Shown: in pieces, positions 26,158 through 36,616 of the stretch | Layout of the letters: every line of letters begins with the position of its first letter | Numbering within the stretch: position 1 is the stretch's first letter | DNA from: Shewanella hafniensis | GTDB lineage: Bacteria; Pseudomonadota; Gammaproteobacteria; Enterobacterales; Shewanellaceae | Reading direction: 5' to 3' | Assembly (NCBI RefSeq): GCF_019655335.1 | Contig: NZ_BPFD01000017.1 | Span: 1 to 64,000, forward strand | DNA: 64,000 bases | Program-made: the position numbers and the translations under genes | Notes under the pieces: model-generated | Told to the model about the DNA's origin: nothing | Database searches by the model: none | Seen by the model: the letters and a program-made list of their open reading frames with translations, nothing else

Positions 26158-28095
26158 ATGAAAAGGATTTTACCGCTGTTTTTCCTGTGGCTATGCAACC
26201 ATGCCGTTGCCGACACCGCGCCACAATTACCCGTTGAAGCCTTTGCCAACATCCCAGATGTGAGCTCTGTACAACTCTCGCCTAATGGCAAAAAAATCGC
26301 TTCTGTTGTCCGCGTCGATCAAGCCAAACTCAAAGGTACTGTCGTTAGTATCCAAGATATAGAAACGGGCGAAAAGAGCATTCCACTGCACACAGATAAT
26401 CAAAAATTTGTCATTCTGTCTCTGCAGTGGGCAAACGATAATATCTTACTGATCAATGCTAAGTTTCCTGCTAACCGTTACGGCACACCGACAACCGAAA
26501 CCCGCCTTGTTAAGTATGATTTGACCACGAAAAAGACCTCGAGTGTCATTCCCCGCAGTGTCTTAGACCGTCTCAATTGGATCCCGCAACATCAGGGGCA
26601 AATTATCGATCTTATGCCAGATGATCCCGACAATATTTTACTGTCATTAGACGGAATGGGCGAAAACGTAGGCGAAGATAGCGTACTGAAAGTCAATTTA
26701 GCGCAGAGTAAGTCCAGTTACAGCCAAAATGCTAAAAAGAAGATCATCAGTTGGATTACCGACAGGCAGCACAAAGTCCGAATTTCTATCTACAACGATG
26801 ATACTGAGTACCGCATTTATGAACAGGCCGAGCAAAAGAGTGATTCACGCTTACTTTGGACCTTTAAAGCTTTTTCTGAGGACACTGTTTGGCCATTAGG
26901 TTTTGATGCTGATCCTAACATTCTTTACGTTCGCGCCTATCACAATGGTTTCGAAGCCATATTTAAAGTCAATCTGACCGATCCTAAGCTCACAAAAGAA
27001 TTAGTCTACGCCAATGAAGATACTGACGTTGAAGGTAATTTACTCTATTCGAAACTGAAGAAAAAAGTCATTGGTATCAGTGAGGGTGACGGCGAAGAAT
27101 TCACCTTTTGGGAAAAAGAATATGTGGGCCTACAAAATGGCCTAAAAGCCGTGTTACCCAATGCACACAACTACATCACTCAATTCAGTGCAGATGAACG
27201 CCGCTATATAGTGTATTCCACTAGCTCGACCGAGCCCGGTACTTACTATTTTGGCGATAGGGACGAAAAAACGCTTTATCCCATCGCTAACCGATATGGA
27301 AAGCTCAAGAGTGAACTCCTCGCCGATACCCAATATTTGACCTATGAGGCAAGAGATAAGCTCAAAATCGATGCTTACCTAACAGTGCCAAAAGGGCTTG
27401 AAGCCAAGCAACTGCCGACGATAATCTTCCCCCATGGCGGCCCCATCAGTTACGACAGCAACGACTTCGACTACTGGGCACAGTTCTTCGCTAATCGTGG
27501 TTATGCGGTATTTCGGATGAACTTCAGGGGCTCGGCGGGTTACGGCTATGAGTTTATGAAAGCTGGCCTGAAAAGCTGGGGACTCGAAATGCAAAACGAC
27601 GTCGAAGATGGAACTCGCTACCTAATAGATCAAGGGATTAGCGATCCTAAACGTATTTGTATTGTCGGGGCTAGCTATGGGGGTTATGCGGCCTTAATGG
27701 GGGCTGCTATGACTCCCGATCTCTACCGCTGCGCCGTGAGTGTGGCAGGCGTTACCGATGTGGCCTATCTAGTGAAATCGAGCCGAAGATTTACTAACTA
27801 CAAAGTGGTTAAAGAGCAAATAGGGGGTGACTTTGATGCGCTCTATGACCGCTCCCCGATCAGTAAAGCCGATAAAATTAGCATCCCAGTATTGCTGCTA
27901 CATGGTGATAAGGACAGAGTGGTGAAGGTTCAACATAGCCGAGAAATGTATGACGAACTCAAATCACTGAAAAAACCGGTGGAGTATATTGAGCTGGAAA
28001 ATGGCGATCATTACCTGAGCAATAACGACAACAGACTAGCGACGTTTAAAGCTTTAGATAAGTTCTTAGCTGATAATCTCAACCCAAAGTTATAA
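26158..28095 (+). CDS. S9 family (prolyl oligopeptidase-type) serine peptidase
   Basis: A 645-residue secreted peptidase. After a signal peptide ending at NHAVA comes a beta-propeller region (about 25-395), then an alpha/beta-hydrolase domain. Catalytic residues are S506 (GASYGGY), D586 (HGDKDRVV) and H618 (NGDHYL). The arrangement is that of acylaminoacyl-peptidase/dipeptidyl-peptidase S9 enzymes, which cut short peptides. A role in peptide scavenging in the periplasm is an inference. A bidirectional terminator separates it from convergent nfuA. Confidence 0.9.
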   Translation: MKRILPLFFLWLCNHAVADTAPQLPVEAFANIPDVSSVQLSPNGKKIASVVRVDQAKLKGTVVSIQDIETGEKSIPLHTDNQKFVILSLQWANDNILLINAKFPANRYGTPTTETRLVKYDLTTKKTSSVIPRSVLDRLNWIPQHQGQIIDLMPDDPDNILLSLDGMGENVGEDSVLKVNLAQSKSSYSQNAKKKIISWITDRQHKVRISIYNDDTEYRIYEQAEQKSDSRLLWTFKAFSEDTVWPLGFDADPNILYVRAYHNGFEAIFKVNLTDPKLTKELVYANEDTDVEGNLLYSKLKKKVIGISEGDGEEFTFWEKEYVGLQNGLKAVLPNAHNYITQFSADERRYIVYSTSSTEPGTYYFGDRDEKTLYPIANRYGKLKSELLADTQYLTYEARDKLKIDAYLTVPKGLEAKQLPTIIFPHGGPISYDSNDFDYWAQFFANRGYAVFRMNFRGSAGYGYEFMKAGLKSWGLEMQNDVEDGTRYLIDQGISDPKRICIVGASYGGYAALMGAAMTPDLYRCAVSVAGVTDVAYLVKSSRRFTNYKVVKEQIGGDFDALYDRSPISKADKISIPVLLLHGDKDRVVKVQHSREMYDELKSLKKPVEYIELENGDHYLSNNDNRLATFKALDKFLADNLNPKL

Positions 28096-28129
28096 CTGAA
28101 CAACAGCAGTTTAAGCTAAAGCCAAATAT

Positions 28130-28158
28130 AAAAAACGCGACTCTAAGATCGCGTTTTT
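28130..28158. terminator. Bidirectional terminator between S9 peptidase and nfuA
   Basis: AAAAAACGCGA and TCGCGTTTTTT pair around an 8-base loop. The A run and T run make it work from both strands, and both flanking genes end here. Confidence 0.85.
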
Positions 28159-28179
28159 TATTCAGCTCAACCAACAAGA

Positions 28180-28758
28180 TTAAGCGTAAGAATGTTCACC
28201 ATGTTGGTGATCTGTCACGTCACGTACACCAGTCAACTCACCTGGGAACATGTCTAACAGTTGTTTTTCGATACCATCCTTCAGGGTGATATCAACTTGA
28301 GAACAACCGTTACATCCACCGCCGAACTGCAGTACAGCTACACCTTCTTTGGTAATTTCAACCAGCATGATATTACCACCATGGCCGGCTAACTGAGGGT
28401 TGATCTCAGATTGGATCACGTATTCAATACGCTCGACTAAAGGTGCATCACCAGACACTTTACGCATTTTTGCGTTAGGCGCTTTGAGCGTGAGTTGTGA
28501 ACCTAATTGGTCAGTCACAAAATCGATAGTGGCATCTTCAAGGAAAGGTGCACTCTTCTCATCGACCATAGCATTGAAGCCAGTGAACTCGATTTCAATA
28601 TCATCACTTTCTACTGCATCCGGTGGACAATAAGACACACCACACTCGGCTTGCGAGGTTCCTGGACTGATCACAAATACGCGAATATGAGTGCCTTCAG
28701 GTTGATCTGCTAACAACTTAACAAAATGGGCTTGAGCCGCATCGGAAATGGTAATCAT
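28180..28758 (-). CDS. nfuA: Fe-S biogenesis protein NfuA
   Basis: A 192-residue carrier for [4Fe-4S] clusters, matching E. coli NfuA in length. The N-terminal half is the degenerate A-type domain (starting [12 protein letters not shown]). The C-terminal Nfu domain has the cluster-binding CxxC in [10 protein letters not shown]. It passes clusters to target enzymes such as aconitase, especially under oxidative or iron stress. The start at 28758 matches the family N terminus; the longer ORF upstream is not needed. Its neighbours comF and bioH are the same as in E. coli. Confidence 0.96.
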
Positions 28759-28999
28759 GAAAACCTGCTCCGTCAGGGGATACCTGAGTGTTTTAGTAAG
28801 AATTAGCCGTATGATACTCCGACTCACCTTTGCTTTGTAGTCCCTTGGGCAGCAAGTTTGTGGATTTTTGCCATAGCGATCACGATTTGACTGAGCTATT
28901 TGAGCTGTTCAAACGATATGATCTTAACGTATTAAAATCGAATAATGCTCCTAAGACAGTCACTTAAGCAGACATTCCAAGATGTTCTATACATGCTTC

Positions 29000-29791
29000 T
29001 CATTCATTATCGAGATCATCCAACAAGCCTGGCGCCTCTGCCCTTGCTAGACACCATACTTGCACGTGCACGTATCGTGCTTCGAATAAGCGGGCAATTT
29101 CAGAGACTGTAGTGCCTGTCGTGACCACATCATCCACCAGTGCAATCCGCTGGAACGCAAAATCATCCGCTAACATAAAGGCATCATGTAAGTTGCGTCG
29201 TCGCTGTGCACCCGAAAGTCCGGCCTGCGGCCGAGTGTCTTGCTGGCGTATTAACCCTTCGCTCACTAACGGCAGTTGTAAGAGCTGTGAAAGCTCATGA
29301 GCAATTAACCACGCCTGATTAAATCCCCGTTGTTGTAAGCGTTTGGGATGCAATGGAACTGGCACTATCGCTTGCGGCAAGGTGATTAATCCTTGCTGTT
29401 CTAATAACTGAATTCGTGTCACTAAGGCGCGACACAGCACGGGCAAAGCGGCAAGTTGCCCCTGATATTTAATCGCACCAATCCAAGCCCCTAAACCTTG
29501 ATGATAACTACAGGGGGCAACGACTTTACGCGGCTGGCGCTTTTGGCATTCCCCGCAATAATCGACTTCTATTTGCATCGACTTACCGCAACCTAAGCAA
29601 ATAGGTCCATGGTATAAGCCAGATTGAAGACAAACGGCGCAAATACCCGTCTCGGGGATAGGTATGGATTGGTGGCACAGCAGGCAACGGTTAGGTAAAC
29701 TGCTCGCCAACCAGCTTGTGCCGAGTTGATAGCCTAAACGCATTATCCGCCAAGCGGATGGCGGCCAAATCCTTTTGACAAAGTACGGCAT
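29000..29791 (-). CDS. ComF family phosphoribosyltransferase-like protein (GntX)
   Basis: A protein of about 263 residues. An N-terminal zinc-ribbon carries four Cys pairs or near-pairs (CLLC, CAVC, CLGC, CGEC). A phosphoribosyltransferase fold follows, with the signature RIALVDDVVTTGTT. ComF proteins in transformable bacteria aid DNA uptake or its later processing; the E. coli relative GntX (YhgH) lies next to bioH as here. The start is uncertain: the ATG at 29791 is near the zinc-ribbon and avoids overlap with bioH, but starts up to 29854 are open. Confidence 0.85.
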   Translation of the reverse strand: MPYFVKRIWPPSAWRIMRLGYQLGTSWLASSLPNRCLLCHQSIPIPETGICAVCLQSGLYHGPICLGCGKSMQIEVDYCGECQKRQPRKVVAPCSYHQGLGAWIGAIKYQGQLAALPVLCRALVTRIQLLEQQGLITLPQAIVPVPLHPKRLQQRGFNQAWLIAHELSQLLQLPLVSEGLIRQQDTRPQAGLSGAQRRRNLHDAFMLADDFAFQRIALVDDVVTTGTTVSEIARLFEARYVHVQVWCLARAEAPGLLDDLDNE

Positions 29792-29823
29792 ACCTTCACC
29801 TAATCCATTTTTGAGGCACTCAA

Positions 29824-30618
29824 GTGAGCCAAGTGACATCCACAAACCACGCAAATTTGCATATTGAAATCAGCGGCCAAGGGCCAGATCTGGTGATGCT
29901 TCACGGTTGGGGAGTCAATAGCGCTGTGTTTACGCCATTACATGAGTCACTGTCTCAGTATAGGGTGCACTATGTCGACTTGCCGGGCTTTGGCCATAGC
30001 CAAATGGTGGAGGGTGGCCTATCCACTTGGGTCGATGCCTTAGTCACCGCATTACCAGAACACGCTATTTGGGCCGGCTGGTCACTCGGTGGGCTCGTTG
30101 CGACTCAGGCAGCGTTAAGTTATCCACAAAAAATCAAAGGCTTGATTACTATTGCCTCATCCCCTTGCTTTATGGCAAGGGAAGACGAAGCATGGCCGGG
30201 CATTCCACCCCAAGTCCTTAATCAATTTAGAGAACAACTCGGGCAAAATTTACCTAAAACTATAGAGAGATTTCTAGCGATTCAGGCCATGGGCAGCGAA
30301 ACCGCCAAAGAAGACATCAAACAACTGCGCGATCTTGTCCTCGCACGCCCTTTACCCAATGCCAGAGCCTTAACTCAAGGCCTAAATATGCTGACCGACG
30401 TCGACTTAAGGCAGCAACTGATAGAGTTGCAACAACCTTGGCTAAGGATCTGGGGCCGACTCGACGGGCTAGTACCCAAACGCGTACCACCTAAAATGCC
30501 CATCACAGCTCAAAGTGAGGATGTGATGATCGCCAAAGCCTCTCACGCGCCCTTTATTTCCCATCAGCAGGAGTTTTTGCAGGTATTTATGCCTTGGTTA
30601 ACGTTACAGACACGTTAA
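29824..30618 (+). CDS. bioH: Pimeloyl-ACP methyl ester carboxylesterase BioH
   Basis: A 264-residue alpha/beta-hydrolase that frees pimeloyl-ACP from its methyl ester, closing the first stage of biotin synthesis. The oxyanion segment MLHGWGVNS, the nucleophile elbow GWSLGG (S87) and the late KASHAPFISH His segment are present. It starts with GTG; GAGG lies 9 bases upstream and no ATG is suitable. It is divergent from comF with about 32 bp between the starts, keeping the E. coli bioH-gntX-nfuA neighbourhood. Confidence 0.92.
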   Translation: MSQVTSTNHANLHIEISGQGPDLVMLHGWGVNSAVFTPLHESLSQYRVHYVDLPGFGHSQMVEGGLSTWVDALVTALPEHAIWAGWSLGGLVATQAALSYPQKIKGLITIASSPCFMAREDEAWPGIPPQVLNQFREQLGQNLPKTIERFLAIQAMGSETAKEDIKQLRDLVLARPLPNARALTQGLNMLTDVDLRQQLIELQQPWLRIWGRLDGLVPKRVPPKMPITAQSEDVMIAKASHAPFISHQQEFLQVFMPWLTLQTR

Positions 30619-30679
30619 CGCTTTATCTTTGAGCGATTAATGACTAGTATTTAACCATTAATGTGCCAAGGAATTTTCC

Positions 30680-31237
30680 ATGTTAGTTGTCAGTAACTAC
30701 CCCCAAGTCCCACTAGCGACCAGTAATGTCGCGACGGACTCGGCTCGGGTCGACAACCAACTGAAACCTGTGGTCATTCCCCCACAAGCTGCCACTAAAG
30801 GCCATGAAGAACGCGCCTTTAATCCGCAGAATGAACGCACAGCAGATCAAACTCAGCAACAAACCAAAACGCTCGAGAATAATCAGCAACAAGTTCAAGA
30901 AAAACAGCAGCAACAGCAATCCTCGCAGCAACAAAGCCAACAACAGCAAGAGAAAAAAGCCCCCCTTGTGATGGCCGAGCGGGTGTTACCTAAGACGCTT
31001 AAAGTTGCTGCACGCGGTCAAGCGGCGTTGCAACGCAAGGATATCCGCTTAAAGGTCAGTCAAGGTGCAGCAAATTATGCCAGCAGTAACGCCAAAGCGA
31101 ATACCAGCAGTACAGCAAGGCTATCACTTCAAGGTGAATCGACTCAATTTTATCAACAACTTGGGCAACGCATTGGTCAGTTCTATCAACAACAGACTCA
31201 ACCAGAACAAGAATCTATTATGTCGACGTGGATTTAA
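30680..31237 (+). CDS. Gln-rich low-complexity protein, unknown function
   Basis: A 185-residue protein I do not recognise. There is no signal peptide or membrane helix. Residues about 50-95 are dominated by Gln with some Glu, Lys and Ser, predicting a disordered or coiled region. The C-terminal part has Ala/Ser-rich and Gln-rich stretches (FYQQLGQRIGQFYQQQ). AAGGAATTTT precedes the ATG with good spacing and a strong terminator follows, so it looks like a real monocistronic gene. Confidence 0.7.
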   Translation: MLVVSNYPQVPLATSNVATDSARVDNQLKPVVIPPQAATKGHEERAFNPQNERTADQTQQQTKTLENNQQQVQEKQQQQQSSQQQSQQQQEKKAPLVMAERVLPKTLKVAARGQAALQRKDIRLKVSQGAANYASSNAKANTSSTARLSLQGESTQFYQQLGQRIGQFYQQQTQPEQESIMSTWI

Positions 31238-31290
31238 CCTATTCCAATCGTATTAATCCATTTGCGCACAAAATTAACCTGAATGATAAA

Positions 31291-31323
31291 CAAAAATGCC
31301 GCTAAAAATAGCGGCATTTTTTA
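31291..31323. terminator. Bidirectional terminator after the Gln-rich gene
   Basis: AAAAATGCCGC and GCGGCATTTTTT pair around TAAAAATA. Convergent genes end on both sides, so it can serve both. Confidence 0.87.
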
Positions 31324-31336
31324 TACTGTTTAACGC

Positions 31337-33301
31337 TTATTTAGGCAAACGATACAGCTCTTGCTGGTAGGCCAAACTGCCCCACAATGCCCAACTTAAG
31401 GCTTTCTTCTCTAGCGCTGCCGCAGCTGGCGCATAAGGCGTTAACTGCTCAGTTTTTTCGTTATATTCGAAACCTTGAGCCGCTTTTTCTGGCTGCAGGA
31501 TCACTACATCTTTACCTTCCATCAGGGCAAAGTTTTTATCGTATTGCATTAACGCGCGCCCCGGCCAATCATCGCTGACCTGAGTCAAATCTCGGCCTAG
31601 CATAGGATAAGAGTCTGAAATACCAATCAATGATAGAAGTGTTGGCGGTAAATCAATTTGGCTCACAATGCGATGATCGCGTTTTGGCGCTAAATTATCC
31701 CCAAGGATTAAACCCGGAATCCGAAAACGTGACACTGGCACCAGATCCGCGCCACCCACTCGACTGTCATGGTCGGCAACCACGATAAAAATCGTGTCTT
31801 TCCAATAGTCCGCGTTTTTCGCCAATTTAAAAAACTCACCAATCGCATAATCGGCATATTTCGCCGCATTGTTGCGGGTTTGCTTAGGTTGCTCGTACAG
31901 TTCGATACGATCATCAGGGAATTCGAATGGATCGTGGTTGCTCGAGCTAAAAACTAGACTAAAGAAAGGCTTACCTTCACTATGTAGACGCTCAAACTCA
32001 CTATTCGCCTTACGCATTAAGTCTTCGTCTGACGCGCCCCAAGAACCCACGAAGGCCGGAGATTTATAATCTTTCTGATCTATGATGTCACTAAAGCCGT
32101 TGCCCAAAAAGAAACTACGCATATTGTCGAAATGGCTCTCACCACCATAGATAAACTGCGTGGTATAACCATGATTTTTAAGCAGTTCAGCTATGCTAAA
32201 AAAACCAACTTGGCTCTTACCCAGTTTCACCACAGCACGGGCTGGAGTCGGGGTAAAGCCTGTTGTCACGGCTTCGATTCCGCGCACTGAACGAGTACCA
32301 GTAGCGTACAAGTTATCGAAATACCAACCTTCTTTGGATAAAGCATCGATATTCGGAGTCAGGGGTAAACCGCCTAAACTGCCCACAAAACGTGCGCCTA
32401 AACTCTCTTGTAGTAAGATCACTAAGTTCTTTGGCTTACCAGTATAACTGGCTTGGTTAAAGCTTAGCGATGGGATATCCGTAGAGGTAAATGCACTGTC
32501 AGGACGACCACTTTCCTGTCTTATGGTCGCAATAATCTCAGCATTATCTAACTTACCATACACTTTAGAAGCATCTTCTTCACTGCCCATTTGCTTGATG
32601 GCAAACACTAATGAATAGGCTGAATTGATAACTAACGAGTTAACTAATGGATCATCGGCAAAGGCCACTAGAGCAGGGTTAAGTGGTCTATGACCTAAGG
32701 TTGAACGGGCACCTAATATCGTGATAGCGATAACAATTAATGCTAATACTGGACGCCAATACCAGCGTGGAAAGCGTAAATTTTTAGTGAGCTTACCGCT
32801 TAATATCCAACCGCCCCATAGTGTACCTATAGTTAATAACACGGAGAAAATCAGCTCAAGTTTACGACCCGCCCACAGCATAGAAAGCACTTCTTTTGGG
32901 TAGATCAAATATTCAACATACAAACGATTCGGGCGAATACCGTATTCTTCGATAAATGCAGGGGTCGATGCTTCTAAAAACAACATGATCCACAGACCGA
33001 CAGTTAACCACACCCGCAAAATCGGCTGCCACAGACGGCCAATAAAATGATCACCTGAAAATAATGCAGTCCCTAAGGCGGCAATACCCCATAACCAACA
33101 CAGGGTAGCGATATCGACACGCAAACCTTGGATTAATAGATGCGACCAACCATCCACAGCGGCCACGCGATCGGCTTGCCACAGCCCTAAAGCGATACGG
33201 CTCGCGGTGGCAATAAAAAGCACTAATAGTGAGAAAATAAAGATGGCGCGGAAAGGCCCATGGGCATTGTGATGCCCGCGAGGTGATAAACCAGATTGCA
33301 T
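31337..33301 (-). CDS. LTA synthase-like sulfatase-family membrane enzyme
   Basis: A 654-residue protein with five N-terminal membrane helices (up to about residue 200) and a periplasmic sulfatase-fold domain. E299 in NLVILLQES and T336 in TGTRSVRG correspond to the metal ligand and nucleophile of the lipoteichoic acid synthase and OpgB family. Gram-negative members transfer phosphoglycerol or phosphoethanolamine groups to envelope glycans such as periplasmic glucans. The actual acceptor cannot be read from sequence. It stands alone, upstream of the bidirectional terminator and 217 bp from tex. Confidence 0.85.
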   Translation of the reverse strand: MQSGLSPRGHHNAHGPFRAIFIFSLLVLFIATASRIALGLWQADRVAAVDGWSHLLIQGLRVDIATLCWLWGIAALGTALFSGDHFIGRLWQPILRVWLTVGLWIMLFLEASTPAFIEEYGIRPNRLYVEYLIYPKEVLSMLWAGRKLELIFSVLLTIGTLWGGWILSGKLTKNLRFPRWYWRPVLALIVIAITILGARSTLGHRPLNPALVAFADDPLVNSLVINSAYSLVFAIKQMGSEEDASKVYGKLDNAEIIATIRQESGRPDSAFTSTDIPSLSFNQASYTGKPKNLVILLQESLGARFVGSLGGLPLTPNIDALSKEGWYFDNLYATGTRSVRGIEAVTTGFTPTPARAVVKLGKSQVGFFSIAELLKNHGYTTQFIYGGESHFDNMRSFFLGNGFSDIIDQKDYKSPAFVGSWGASDEDLMRKANSEFERLHSEGKPFFSLVFSSSNHDPFEFPDDRIELYEQPKQTRNNAAKYADYAIGEFFKLAKNADYWKDTIFIVVADHDSRVGGADLVPVSRFRIPGLILGDNLAPKRDHRIVSQIDLPPTLLSLIGISDSYPMLGRDLTQVSDDWPGRALMQYDKNFALMEGKDVVILQPEKAAQGFEYNEKTEQLTPYAPAAAALEKKALSWALWGSLAYQQELYRLPK

Positions 33302-33477
33302 GTGTTACCCCAAAACGTATAAAGAGCCACTCAGCGTTGGAGTGTCAATTTGAAAAAAATCGGTGAATAAGCTGTGCTATGACAACCGATTTTGCTTAAC
33401 GTTGCATTAAATGCCGACTTTATATTCCCTAAGGCGACATTGATGCAACAATTTTGTGAGTAACATGTAAAAAAGTC

Positions 33478-33504
33478 GACTCGGACAAGGTTTAAGTCCG
33501 AGTC
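33478..33504 (-). terminator. Terminator after tex
   Basis: GACTCGGAC and GTCCGAGTC pair around a 9-base loop. On the minus strand the stem is followed, after GAC, by TTTTTT. It lies 15 bp beyond the tex stop codon. Confidence 0.75.
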
Positions 33505-33518
33505 TTAACGGTTAACGC

Positions 33519-35882
33519 TTACTTTTTCAGCTTAGCGAAGGCATCGGCAAAGGCATTGCCCATAGCCGCATTTGCCGGCGCTTTAGGTGCTTGTTTTTGC
33601 GCCGGACGTGCGGCAGGTTTTGCCGACTGAGGCGCCTTGCCATTATGAGTTTTGGCAGAGTTGTGCGGTCTTTGCTGCGACTTACTCTGGTCGATAGCTT
33701 CGTCCAAACGCATGCTCAAACCGATACGGCGACGCTCAACGTCCACTTCCATCACTTTAACTTTGACCACATCACCCGCTTTCACCACAGTATGCGGATC
33801 GCTGATAAACTTGTCGGTCAGTGAAGAGATATGCACCAGTCCATCTTGATGCACGCCAATATCGACGAAGGCACCAAAGTTAGTCACGTTGGTCACTACG
33901 CCTTCGAGCACCATTTCTGGTTTCAAATGTTTAAGCTCTTCGACACCATCTTTAAACTTAGCCGTTTTAAACTCACCACGGGGATCGCGACCCGGTTTAT
34001 CCAGTTCGGCCAAAATGTCCGTCACGGTCGGCAAACCAAATTCCGCCGTAATAAACTCTTCAGGCTTGATGCTACGCAGCAAATCAGAGTTACCCATCAG
34101 GCTCGCCAGTTCCACTTGTTTAGCCTTAGCGATAGTTTCGACGAGTGAATAAGCCTCTGGATGCACAGACGAGGCATCGAGTGGATTATCACCTTCACGA
34201 ATACGCAAAAAGCCCGCCGCTTGCTCATAGGCTTTAGGCCCTAAACGTGGCACTTTCAGCAGCTCTTTACGATTCTTAAACTGACCATTGGCATCGCGGT
34301 AATCGACCACGTTTTTCGCTAACGTCTTATTTAACCCCGCCACTTGTGACAATAACGGCACAGAGGCCATGTTGAGATCCACACCCACGCCGTTTACACA
34401 GTCTTCCACCACGGCTTCCAGTGAACCCGATAATTGGCTTTGGCTCACATCGTGTTGATACTGACCCACACCGATAGACTTAGGCTCAATCTTCACCAAT
34501 TCGGCTAACGGATCTTGCAAACGACGCGCGATAGACACAGCACCACGAATCGAGACATCGAGATCAGGGAACTCCAGCGCCGCCAATTCCGATGCCGAAT
34601 ACACAGACGCGCCCGCTTCGCTGACCATTACTTTGGTCAAGTGTGGATGGGTATCTTTCACTGCGGCAATCAGCTCAGCGGCCAGTTTGTCGGTTTCCCG
34701 TGATGCCGTGCCGTTACCAATCGCAATCAGCTCAACCTTATGCATTTTGACTAAGTTAGCCAAAGTACGGATCGACTTTTCCCACAGATTTTGCGGTGCG
34801 TGCGGGAAAATCGTCGCATGGCACAACATCTTACCCGTGTTATCGACCACAGCCACTTTCACGCCGGTACGTAAACCTGGATCGAGTCCCATGGTGGCTT
34901 TCGCGCCCGCTGGAGCAGCCATCAATAAATCGCCTAAGTTACGGGCGAAAACTTTAATCGCTTCGGCTTCGGCGCGTTCGCGCATTTGCGAAATAAACTC
35001 AGTTTCCATCTGCAACGCAATCTTAATGCGCCATGTCGCCGTCACCACGGTTTTTAACCATTGATCAACGCTGCTATCGCCTAATTTCAGCCCTAAGTGA
35101 TCACAGATAATCACTTCGCAGTAACTACCTTGGCCCGCTTCGGCGGCGGGGTCTGCATTCATAGATAAGGTTAAGAAACCTTCGTTACGGCCACGCAGCA
35201 TAGCCAGCGCACGGTGTGATGGGATCTTAGCTAACTGTTCGGTATGCTCAAAATAATCTCGGAATTTCGCGCCTTCTTTCTCTTTACCGGCAATTAAACG
35301 ACTTTCTAACACACTGTTTTGGCTTAAATGCTCACGCACTTTACGCAGTAATTCAGCGTCTTCGGCGTAGCGCTCCATCAGGATATAACGCGCGCCCTCG
35401 AGCACAGCTTTAACATCGGCAAAACCCGCTTCGCTATTGATATAACCTGCCGCTGTAGTCTCGACATCTAGGCTACGATCAGCCAGTAATGCATCGGCTA
35501 ATGGCTCAAGCCCAGCTTCGATAGCGATTTGGCCCTTAGTACGGCGCTTAGGTTTGAAGGGCAGGTATAAATCTTCGAGACGTGTCTTACTGTCTGCCTC
35601 GTCAATCGCCCTTTGTAATTCTGGCGTTAACTTACCCTGAGCTTGGATGCTAGGCAGGATCACTTGGCGTCTGTCGTTCAGCTCACGCAGGTAACCTAAA
35701 CGTGTGTACAAGGTACGCAGTTGCGTATCGTCTAATCCGCCCGTGGCTTCTTTACGGTAGCGGGCAACGAAGGGAACTGTCGCACCATCGTCAAGCAGAG
35801 TGATGGTTGCGGCAACTTGTTGCTCACGAACATTCAGTTCTTGAGCGATAATCTGAGCGATGTTATGTGCATTAGTTTGCAT
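33519..35882 (-). CDS. tex: RNA-binding transcription accessory protein Tex
   Basis: A 787-residue cytosolic protein, close to E. coli YhgF/Tex in length. Order: N-terminal Tex helices, a YqgF-like nuclease fold ([18 protein letters not shown]), helix-hairpin-helix repeats ([20 protein letters not shown]) and an S1 RNA-binding domain near residues 645-720 ([20 protein letters not shown]). A basic Pro/Ala/Gln-rich tail follows. Tex affects transcription and stress responses in several bacteria. It lies next to greB as in E. coli. Confidence 0.96.
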   Translation of the reverse strand: MQTNAHNIAQIIAQELNVREQQVAATITLLDDGATVPFVARYRKEATGGLDDTQLRTLYTRLGYLRELNDRRQVILPSIQAQGKLTPELQRAIDEADSKTRLEDLYLPFKPKRRTKGQIAIEAGLEPLADALLADRSLDVETTAAGYINSEAGFADVKAVLEGARYILMERYAEDAELLRKVREHLSQNSVLESRLIAGKEKEGAKFRDYFEHTEQLAKIPSHRALAMLRGRNEGFLTLSMNADPAAEAGQGSYCEVIICDHLGLKLGDSSVDQWLKTVVTATWRIKIALQMETEFISQMRERAEAEAIKVFARNLGDLLMAAPAGAKATMGLDPGLRTGVKVAVVDNTGKMLCHATIFPHAPQNLWEKSIRTLANLVKMHKVELIAIGNGTASRETDKLAAELIAAVKDTHPHLTKVMVSEAGASVYSASELAALEFPDLDVSIRGAVSIARRLQDPLAELVKIEPKSIGVGQYQHDVSQSQLSGSLEAVVEDCVNGVGVDLNMASVPLLSQVAGLNKTLAKNVVDYRDANGQFKNRKELLKVPRLGPKAYEQAAGFLRIREGDNPLDASSVHPEAYSLVETIAKAKQVELASLMGNSDLLRSIKPEEFITAEFGLPTVTDILAELDKPGRDPRGEFKTAKFKDGVEELKHLKPEMVLEGVVTNVTNFGAFVDIGVHQDGLVHISSLTDKFISDPHTVVKAGDVVKVKVMEVDVERRRIGLSMRLDEAIDQSKSQQRPHNSAKTHNGKAPQSAKPAARPAQKQAPKAPANAAMGNAFADAFAKLKK

Positions 35883-36045
35883 AAATAAAGTGTCGTGCCT
35901 AACTGTAAAGTAAGTCGTTATTGCGCCAAAGATACCACAGGCGCCCCGTATGTTTCATGCTAAAGCCTAAGTCAAATCAGAGTCTTTGATCTTTCCCCGT
36001 TATGCCATGGTGACCGCAGCGGTTGTCACGACGCCAACCCTGTCG

Positions 36046-36549
36046 CTAATCAGCCTCGCTGGCGAGAGTGGTTTCAAAAGGAGTGTAACGGATCTGATTG
36101 ATATACCACTCTTTTGGACCCGATGGCGTTTGCACTAGCACCTCATCGTCCACTTGCTTGCCGATTAAGGCACGCGCCATGGGCGAGTCAATGGTGATGT
36201 AACCCAATTTAGTATCGAGCTCATCTTTACCGACGATCCGATAACGCACGCGATCACCCGCTTCATTTTCAAGCTCAAACCAAGCGCCGAAGAATATTTT
36301 ACCTTCCTGCTGCGGCGAGTAATCGACGATTTTCAATTCTTCCAGCCGCTTAACTAAGTATCTAACTCGGCCGTCAATTTGTCTTAACAAACGCTTGTTG
36401 TAAGTGTAATCAGCGTTCTCACTACGGTCGCCTTGCGCCGCCGCCTCTTGGACTTTAAGGGTGATTTGCGGCCGATACTCTTTCCACAAATACTTCAATT
36501 CTTTATCTAAAGTTTGCCAACCCTGTCGGGTGATCAAATGCGCTTTCAT
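36046..36549 (-). CDS. greB: Transcription elongation factor GreB
   Basis: A 167-residue factor that stimulates RNA cleavage in backtracked RNA polymerase. An N-terminal coiled coil carries the acidic tip (GDRSENADYTYNK) and the C-terminal domain is FKBP-like (TIDSPMARALIGKQVDDEV). The ATG at 36549 matches the family start (MKAHLITRQGW). In E. coli greB is divergent from ompR; here two signalling genes lie between them. Confidence 0.95.
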   Translation of the reverse strand: MKAHLITRQGWQTLDKELKYLWKEYRPQITLKVQEAAAQGDRSENADYTYNKRLLRQIDGRVRYLVKRLEELKIVDYSPQQEGKIFFGAWFELENEAGDRVRYRIVGKDELDTKLGYITIDSPMARALIGKQVDDEVLVQTPSGPKEWYINQIRYTPFETTLASEAD

Positions 36550-36616
36550 AACTTTCGGCTTCCACACTCTGAACAAATGATAGCGGCGTTATCACCATAT
36601 TTGCTAATATATTCAA

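Noticed and set aside
30890..30955. CAG/CAA-rich stretch as a tandem DNA repeat or CRISPR
   Set aside because: The units are irregular and code for Gln in a single open frame; there are no spacers or fixed repeat length.
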